Below, piece by piece: positions 59,017-64,000 of a stretch of DNA of 64,000 nt. The position numbers and the translations under genes were made by a program. Source of the DNA: SSF14 sp046331245 (GTDB lineage: Bacteria; Actinomycetota; Acidimicrobiia; Acidimicrobiales; Microtrichaceae); assembly GCA_046331245.1 (NCBI GenBank), contig JAXLRH010000005.1, forward strand, positions 246,950 to 310,949, read 5' to 3'. The notes below the pieces were generated by a model. That model did not search any database and was not told the origin of the DNA. It saw only the letters and a program-made list of their open reading frames with translations. Numbering within the stretch: position 1 is the stretch's first letter; every line of letters begins with the position of its first letter.

Positions 59017-59760
59017 ATGACCTCACACCAGCACCCCTCACGTTCGTACCGCGCGCCGAGTGTGGCGATCGTCGCACTCCTCTGCGCCCTGGCAACGGGC
59101 GGCTGCGGCACCGACAGCACCGTGACGACCTCGGCAGCGCCCGCCTCCGTGGCCGATCCCCTCGTACCGTTCGTTCACGACGGGCCCTATCACGCCGAGC
59201 TCCGGGTCACCGAGGACGTCGGCGAGCTGACCACCAGCCTCGTCACCGTCGACTACGAGAACCCCGAGTCGTGGACGGTGACGTACCGATCCGACGACTC
59301 GACGGGACAGCGCGACGGGACGCGGTTCGTGAGAACGCCCGGGAACTGGGTGTGGACGCAGCCCTCCTACAACCTGTCGGCCGTCGTCACGCCCGAGCAG
59401 CAGCTCCAGGTCGACAAGGCCCTGACACCGGACCAGTGGGGCCCGCTGGTCGACCAGATGATCGCCGACGGCCGCATTCCCCTGACCGACCAGGTGCTCG
59501 GGAGCGAGCAGAAGCTGCCGGCGTCAGCGCATGCGGTGCCCGGCGACTTCGCCCTCCTCTCGCTGTTCCGACCCACCGATCGTCGCGGGTTCTGGCTCCG
59601 GGAGAAGCTGTCGGTCAGCCCGACCGACGATGGCTACACCGTCACGACCGACGGCATCCGGATGGAGTACGACCGGGACGGAGAGCCCGTCCGTTCCTCC
59701 ACCGTCGGCGACGGAGCCCGGAAGAGCGATGTGCAGGTGCTGAGCATCGAACATGGCTGA
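59017..59760 (+). CDS. Lipoprotein, unknown (LolA/LppX-like shape possible)
   Basis: 247 residues. Lipobox ATGGCG places Cys29 as the lipid site. The mature part is beta-rich: YHAELRVTEDVGELTTSLVT, ESWTVTYRSD, GYTVTTDGIRMEYDRDGEPV, with a helical centre. The alternation of strands and a central helix would suit a LolA/LprG-like lipid-binding fold, but this is only an impression. GAGGAG lies six bases before the ATG. It overlaps the next gene by eight bases and follows the secreted protein by 17. Confidence 0.75.
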   Translation: MTSHQHPSRSYRAPSVAIVALLCALATGGCGTDSTVTTSAAPASVADPLVPFVHDGPYHAELRVTEDVGELTTSLVTVDYENPESWTVTYRSDDSTGQRDGTRFVRTPGNWVWTQPSYNLSAVVTPEQQLQVDKALTPDQWGPLVDQMIADGRIPLTDQVLGSEQKLPASAHAVPGDFALLSLFRPTDRRGFWLREKLSVSPTDDGYTVTTDGIRMEYDRDGEPVRSSTVGDGARKSDVQVLSIEHG

Positions 59761-60592
59761 GGCCCTGCCGGCCCGGCTGCTCGCCCTCATCCATCCCGAG
59801 CTCAGTCGCCTCGCCGGCCAGGACCTCGACCCGGACGAGATGCTCGGCGACGTGATGTCGCTGGACAGTCTCGCTCTCGTCGAGGTCATGCTCGTGTGCG
59901 AGGACGCGCTGCGCGAACAGGCGGGGGCGGATCTGACCTGGCTCGTCGACGCGCCGGTGGACTCGCTCTCCGCCCGCGTCATCGCCGAGCGCACCGCCGA
60001 GCGGATGACGGCGAGGCTGGCCTCCCGATCGGCCGACGCCCCGACCATCGCCGCGGAGCTGATGTCGCGGGTTCGCCTCCGCCCCGTCCACGAGCCCGAC
60101 GCGATCTGGCTGCGGGAGCTGATGCAGCGTCCGTCGAACGCTCATCAGTACGTGTTCCGAGGCCTGGTCGGCTCGCCGCACCGGTTCCTCGACCTGCTCA
60201 CCGGTGACGCCGTGGCCTCGTTCGTCGCCGAACTCCCGGACGGCTCCGCCGGCATCGGTTTCGCCTCGGTGCTGTCGATGGACCCCTCGGCCGGGCATGC
60301 GAGCCTCGGGATCGTCCTCACCCCGGAGGCGCGCGACTCGACGTGGGCGGCTGCGGTGTTTCTGAACCTGGCCGACTACGCCTTCACGACGTTCCGGCTC
60401 CGCAAGGTGTACCTCCAGGTGCCCGATTTCAACATCGATCTCCTGTCACTGGCCCGGGCTCACCACCTCGTGGCCGAGGGTCGCATGGAGGACTACCACT
60501 ACCACGACGGTCGGCTGTGGGGCGTGAACTTCGTCAGCTTCTCCGTCGACCGATTCACGGCGCTCTGCGGCCGCGCAACGTCCGACGGCTGA
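59753..60592 (+). CDS. Acyl/peptidyl carrier protein fused to a GNAT acyltransferase
   Basis: 279 residues. Residues 5-88 look like a carrier protein: helix LPARLLALIHPELSRL, then VMSLDSLALVEVMLVCEDAL with the D-S-L phosphopantetheine site (Ser39). Residues 105-270 are a RimJ/RimL-type GNAT: VRLRPVHEPDAIWLRELM, ASLGIVLTPEARDSTWAAAV at the CoA-binding site, RKVYLQVPDFNIDLL, EGRMEDYHYHDGRLWGVNFV. A carrier arm tied to an acyltransferase suggests an acyl group held on the arm rather than on CoA. The ATG lies eight bases inside the lipoprotein gene. Biosynthetic-cluster genes follow further right. Confidence 0.82.
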   Translation: MAEALPARLLALIHPELSRLAGQDLDPDEMLGDVMSLDSLALVEVMLVCEDALREQAGADLTWLVDAPVDSLSARVIAERTAERMTARLASRSADAPTIAAELMSRVRLRPVHEPDAIWLRELMQRPSNAHQYVFRGLVGSPHRFLDLLTGDAVASFVAELPDGSAGIGFASVLSMDPSAGHASLGIVLTPEARDSTWAAAVFLNLADYAFTTFRLRKVYLQVPDFNIDLLSLARAHHLVAEGRMEDYHYHDGRLWGVNFVSFSVDRFTALCGRATSDG

Positions 60593-60903
60593 ACAGCGGG
60601 CCCTCGGGCTCTCATCGCCACGCCTGCGTGCCCGGGGTGGGACTCGAACTCCGACGGGCGAGGCGTTCGGCGGATGTCAGCCAATGCCGGCGGCCCTCAG
60701 AATGCCCACGAATTGGGCGTTTCGAGGACTGGCGAGTTCGGCCGCTGTCGACCGCTGTTGGCGAGTTTCGGGAAGTGTGTGACCAAATTGTGACCACGCC
60801 TACTCCCGCTCGCACGACCGGTATTCTGACTTGCCGACCGGCCGACGACCGACCGCAGCCTTCGGACGTGTTCACCGTCGCCTGCCCTTCTGCGTAGTCG
60901 TCC
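60593..60903. other. Gap without a supported gene
   Basis: Lower GC and many short frames, none convincing. It contains the tRNA 3' fragment (60629-60650) and GTGTGACCAAATTGTGACCA (60776-60795), in which GTGACCA recurs. The frame ending at a TAG at 60895-60897 lacks coding character. It separates intact genes on the left from damaged ones on the right. Confidence 0.6.
60629..60650 (-). repeat. Fragment of a tRNA gene 3' end, possible attachment-site remnant
   Basis: On the minus strand TTCGAGTCCCACCCCGGGCA matches the T-loop, 3' T-stem and 3' acceptor strand of a tRNA (closest in my memory to actinobacterial tRNA-Leu). The 5' side of the T-stem does not pair (CGGAG instead of GTGGG) and no other tRNA part is present. 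Integrating elements leave exactly this piece when they recombine at a tRNA end. Confidence 0.6.
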
Positions 60904-61294
60904 GTGACTCCTATCCTGCCGGTGGTGATCGCTGCGTCGAGTCTGCTGGGGCTGCATCTCGACGTTTTTGTGAGCGATCCGTGGGACCTCACGGCCGACG
61001 GGCACGACGACACGCGTTCTCAGGCCACGGTCGTCGCTGCTGGGAGTGAGATGGGCAACGAATGCCTCCTCCTGGAGTTCGAACCTGCGGCGACCTGGCG
61101 TGGGTCCGACCACAAGCATTTCGTCGCTACCCCTCACAATGGGTCAGCGATGTTCGAGTCGCTCGTCACCGACCTGGCCGTGGAGTGCGGTCTCGTGGCG
61201 GTGCCTGAAGCCCAGATCGCGAGTTCCTCCCCGATGGATACGACATGGTGGCGAGGTGGCCGAGTGAGTCCCATGACGTGGTGTAGGAGGCGGC
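60904..61294 (+). pseudogene. Unknown protein, probably truncated at its 3' end
   Basis: A GTG-initiated frame of about 130 codons with normal composition and GC-rich third positions: LLGLHLDVFVSDPWDLTADG, GNECLLLEFEPAATWRGSDH, SLVTDLAVECGLVAVPEAQI. No family recognised. No stop occurs before the frame runs into the antisense of the carboxypeptidase fragment near 61295, where it loses protein character, so the gene seems cut there. It may be genuine or a chance frame; the Trp, Asp and His content favours a real protein. Confidence 0.45.
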
Positions 61295-61299
61295 ACCGA

Positions 61300-62054
61300 C
61301 GCCGGAGACGGGCCACGGTACGTCGGGGCGCCGGGCAGCGGAGACGACCCCTCGTTGTCGAAGCCCCACTTGTACGGCAGGTTGCGGTTGAGGTCCACGC
61401 CGTCGGCATCGGTGATCTGGCCGTCGCCATCGTTGTCCCGCAGGTTCTTCCGCCAGAGCGGTTCCGTGCTGAAGCTGTAGTCGTATCCGTCGGGATTCGC
61501 GACCGGAACGAACCACAGGTCGGTGCTGCGGGTTGGCGAGCAAGTGCCCCGTCGGGATCGGTGCCGTCCAGGTAGAGGCGAAGGAGGCGCAGATCGATCT
61601 CCGTGCCGATCCACTCCCGCGCGTGCTGGCCGGCGAGGTGGACGACGCTGGGACGCTCCCCGATCGCCGACGACAGGTCCGAGGACACTCGTACGGCCAC
61701 GATCTCCTGGCCGAGATGCGACGTGCCGATCACCATCGACCGTGCCCGATCCGGGTGCGCTCGCACGATCGCGTCGACCTCGTCGCGTATGCCACCTGGC
61801 TCGCTGTAGGACCGCCAGACCGAGTAGCCGTACCTTCCCGTCGTCGGAGGAGGCGATGGGTCGGCGGGCAAGGCCGCACGAACTGCCTCGAGCTCGCGGA
61901 GGACGCGTGCATCGTCGCGCTGCTCGGCAGGCTCGACCTGTGCCGGTCGGGTCCCGTCGGCGGAGCTCTCCGGGCCGTCGACCGATCCGTTCGAGCACGC
62001 GACTCCGGTCACCACGACCATCACGATCGCTGTCGTCAACGCTGCTTTGCGCAT
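61300..62054 (-). pseudogene. M14 zinc carboxypeptidase, frameshifted and truncated
   Basis: An exported M14 peptidase. The N-terminus MRKAALTTAIVMVVVTGVAC is a lipoprotein signal with AAGGA ahead; GRYGYSVWRSYSE and the zinc motif HLAGQHAREWIG (H144, E147) follow in one frame. Near 61520-61545 one base appears lost, and the family sequence continues in the next frame: TDLWFVPVANPDGYDYS, LWRKNLRDNDGDGQITDADG, VDLNRNLPYKWGFDN and PTYRGPSPAS. Homology stops near 61300, so the third zinc His and the catalytic Glu are missing. Non-functional as it stands. Confidence 0.8.
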
Positions 62055-62152
62055 GAGCTGTTCCTTCCGGGCGCACGCCGAACGCGCCGCCTGCTCGATG
62101 GACGAAATTGTTCGCCACGGTCGTGTCGACCTCCGCGGGGCCGTCGAACCAC

Positions 62153-62158
62153 TAGCGT
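62153..62158 (+). promoter_or_regulatory. -10-like element for the phosphotransferase/thioesterase pair
   Basis: TAGCGT with a six-base spacer to the GTG at 62165; leaderless arrangement. Confidence 0.5.
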
Positions 62159-62164
62159 CGGAAC

Positions 62165-63082
62165 GTGAGCGACATGGGATCGGCAGTAGCCACGCTGCCG
62201 GGAATCACCGATGTCGAGGCGCTCGCCGGGGGGCATCAGAGCACCGTGTGGCGCGCCCGTCACGACGGCGCCGACGTGTGATCAAGGTCGTGTCGGCCGA
62301 CGCCGTCGATGCCGCGGCGCTGCGGGGACGTCTCGCCGCCGTACGACGCTTGGCCGGCATTGCGCCCGCAGTGTGTGCGCCGCTCGACCTCGACGGAGCG
62401 ATCATCTCGTCGCTCCCCGGGGTCGACGGCCACCTCGACCATGTGATGCTGTTCGCGTTCGCCGACGGGCGTGCACCGTCGCCGCTCCTGCCGGCCGACA
62501 CCGAGGCGATCGGTGCCACGCTGGCGCTGATCCACGACGCCGGTCGCTCGATCGCCCATGACGATGTCCCGCGCTTCGCCGTCATCGACGTCGAAGCAGC
62601 CGCCCTCGCACCCCCGAGTGCGACGGACGCCCTGCTACGGGTCCTCGAGCGAGTCCGGCGCTTCGACGGGTCGGCGCCTGCCCACGCTCCTCCATGGCGA
62701 CTACGGCAGCCACAACCTCCGGATGTCCGCTGGCGAGGTGCGAGTCTTCGACTTCGACGAGTGTGGGGTCGGACCGGCCGAGTACGACGTGGCGAACTCG
62801 CTCTACCTCGCCCTGTTCGACCTCACCGTCGAGCGAGGTGCCGGCGAGCTGTTCTCAGCGTTCCGCCGGGATTTCCTCTCGTCGTACGACACGGTCGCCG
62901 CCACACCACTCGATCGGTCCGCCGTCGACGACCTCGTGATCCTTCGTGCCATGATGCTCAGCCGGTGGCTCGCAGAGCCGTCCATCGCGCCGCGAGGCGT
63001 GGCCGCGGCGGACGCGGCCTGGAAGACGCGTCTCGCCGAGTTCGTCACGGACTTCCTCGCCGGACCAGACGCGCCGGCATGA
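62165..63082 (+). pseudogene. Aminoglycoside-phosphotransferase-like kinase with two frameshifts
   Basis: Three frames join to one APH-fold protein of about 305 residues. Frame 1: VSDMGSAVATLPGITDVEAL to GHQSTVWRARHDGADV, then a premature TGA at 62279 caused by one missing base. Frame 2: VIKVVSADAVDAAALRGRLA to LLRVLERVRRFDGSAPA. Near 62685 one extra base shifts to frame 3: LLHGDYGSHNLRM (catalytic loop), VFDFDECGVGPAEYDVANSL (metal motif) to a TGA at 63082. All active-site motifs survive, so the damage is recent or an artefact. The stop overlaps the thioesterase ATG (ATGA). Confidence 0.8.
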
Positions 63083-63780
63083 CCCCCACATCGTCATCGG
63101 CCGCCCCGTCGCTGCTCTGGTCGCTCCCCGGCAGTCCGACCGACGCGGACGTCGCGCTCATCGTGTGCCCGTATGCCGGCGGAACGGCCCAGGCGTTCGC
63201 CAACGAGCTGCGCTGGCTCGTCCCGGACCACGACGTGCGGTACCTGGCGCTCCCGGGACGGACCCATCGGATGACGGAGGCGCCCTACGAGGATCTGGCA
63301 ACCCTCGTGGACGATCTGGAGTGGGAGCTGGCGATGATGGGCAAGCCGTTCATCATCGCCGGGTACAGCATCGGGGCCCGCATCGGCCTCGCTACAGCGG
63401 AACGCTGCACCGTGGCCGGATCGGCCCTGATAGGTCTCCTCCCGGCCATGTCGGCCGTCGGGCCGCACGGTGAGCGTCGTTGGGGCACCGACCTCGAATC
63501 GGTCGCGAAGGACATCCGTCGATCGCATCCCTCGGGCGACGAGCTCCACCACGCCGGACTGCTCGATCGGGTCGCCGCTCAGACCTCGCGGACATGCACC
63601 TGTTCCGAGGCGCCGCCGAGCCCGGCGACGGGATCCTGGACGTTCCGGTGTGTGCCATCAGTGCCCGATCGGATCGCACCACCTCGCCGTCGGCCGAGGC
63701 GTGGCGGCAGGTCACCAGCGGCCGGTTCCGACACCGTGAGATCGAGGGCGACCACTTCGCCATCCACACGAACCCGGCCG
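63079..63780 (+). pseudogene. Type II thioesterase (GrsT-like), frameshifted and 3'-truncated
   Basis: Alpha/beta hydrolase that edits stalled acyl groups from NRPS or PKS carrier proteins. Frame 1 covers LIVCPYAGGTAQAFANELRW, YLALPGRTHRMTEAPYEDLA, the nucleophile elbow IIAGYSIGARIGLA and LPAMSAVGPHGERRW. About 63580 one base is missing and the protein continues in another frame: LADMHLFRGAAEPGDGILDV, SARSDRTTSP (catalytic Asp region) and EGDHFAIHTNPAD (catalytic His). It then runs into transposase sequence at about 63780, losing only the last helix. Linked to the kinase by ATGA, and a sign that a biosynthetic gene cluster exists or existed here. Confidence 0.8.
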
Positions 63781-64000
63781 ACCGGCGAGGTCCAAGCGCA
63801 CCTCGCCGAGGTGTACGGCACCGACATGAGCCCGAGAGCAGGTCTCCAAGATCACCGACGCCGTTCTGGGGGAGATGGCCGAGTGGATGACCCGCCCCCT
63901 CGAACGGGTGTACCCGGTCGTGTTCATCGACGCCATGGTCGTCAAGATCCGTGACGGCCAAGTCGCGAACCGGCCGATCTACACAGCGATCGGCGTCACT
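63781..64000 (+). mobile_element. IS256-family (Mutator) transposase, internal fragment with one frameshift, cut by the right edge
   Basis: Begins inside the transposase: TGEVQAHLAEVYGTDMS, then an extra C near 63831-63833 shifts the frame, and the family sequence resumes as EQVSKITDAVLGEMAEW, RPLERVYPVVFIDAMVVKIR (first catalytic Asp of the DDE triad in FIDA) and DGQVANRPIYTAIGVT to the window end. The N-terminal third and the left terminal repeat are absent at the junction with the thioesterase, so the element was not inserted here by simple transposition. Confidence 0.85.

Noticed and set aside
60629..60650. A functional tRNA gene
   Set aside because: Only the T-loop and 3' end match; the T-stem does not pair and no D or anticodon arm is present.
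60343..60897. A 184-codon plus-strand frame ending at 60897
   Set aside because: It is out of frame with the GNAT gene for its first half and shows no protein-like composition afterwards.
60612..61137. Minus-strand frames in the gap left of the carboxypeptidase
   Set aside because: Arg/Ser/Thr-rich with no motif; the opposite strand frame from 60904 has better codon use.
63781..63840. C-terminal end of the thioesterase
   Set aside because: The sequence TGEVQAHLAEVYGTDMS belongs to IS256-type transposases and is continuous, apart from one frameshift, with the following transposase sequence.

Overview
The window is 64 kb of very GC-rich DNA (third codon positions almost all G or C) from an actinobacterium. 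The evidence is the gene content: luciferase-like (probably F420-dependent) oxidoreductases, a DUF222/HNH (13E12-type) gene, an ANTAR regulator, a PolA that has lost its proofreading residues, a TadA/B/C pilus locus, and many transcripts that appear to start on the start codon. A member of the class Acidimicrobiia is my best guess, but this is inferred from overall gene content and not proven.

Left part, 0-20 kb: a two-component system (sensor cut by the window edge); a four-gene chain of glycosyltransferase-like, methyltransferase, membrane-anchored molybdopterin oxidoreductase and small membrane protein; a PQ-loop protein; alanine dehydrogenase; a TetR regulator with a class V aminotransferase; a copper/cytochrome oxidase assembly operon (PCu(A)C, Sco, CtaG, cytochrome c); DUF2277 coupled to a second family A polymerase; a TetR/luciferase-like pair with a clear operator; engB; and a large FtsX-type permease.

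20-38 kb: an envelope operon (polysaccharide deacetylase, two unknown exported proteins, a dihaem propeller protein, a SEC-C protein); a TPP-riboswitch operon (thiamine pyrophosphokinase, binding protein, double permease); two divergent acyl-CoA dehydrogenases; a DnaJ membrane protein; tRNA-Val(CAC); a DUF222/HNH gene with a LexA-type box; wecB; an MFS exporter; murF and ddl.

39-55 kb: a membrane protein, a Tad operon (cpaB, cpaE, cpaF, vWA-tadB fusion, tadC) that ends at a 59-bp imperfect palindrome, rpsA with its terminator, a methyltransferase, a DUF559 protein, polA, the ANTAR regulator and a STAS protein.

55.5-64 kb is the accessory end. It holds a signal-peptidase (SipW-like) island exporting two paralogous small proteins and a LamG-like protein, then a three-gene cassette ending in a carrier-protein/GNAT fusion. 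Beyond this lies the 3' fragment of a tRNA gene (a possible att scar), followed by damaged genes: an unknown fragment, a frameshifted M14 carboxypeptidase, a frameshifted phosphotransferase coupled to a frameshifted type II thioesterase, and an IS256-family transposase fragment running off the end. I found no apparent frameshifts left of 60.6 kb, but five or so to its right. That points either to real gene decay beside a mobile element or to poor sequence/assembly there.
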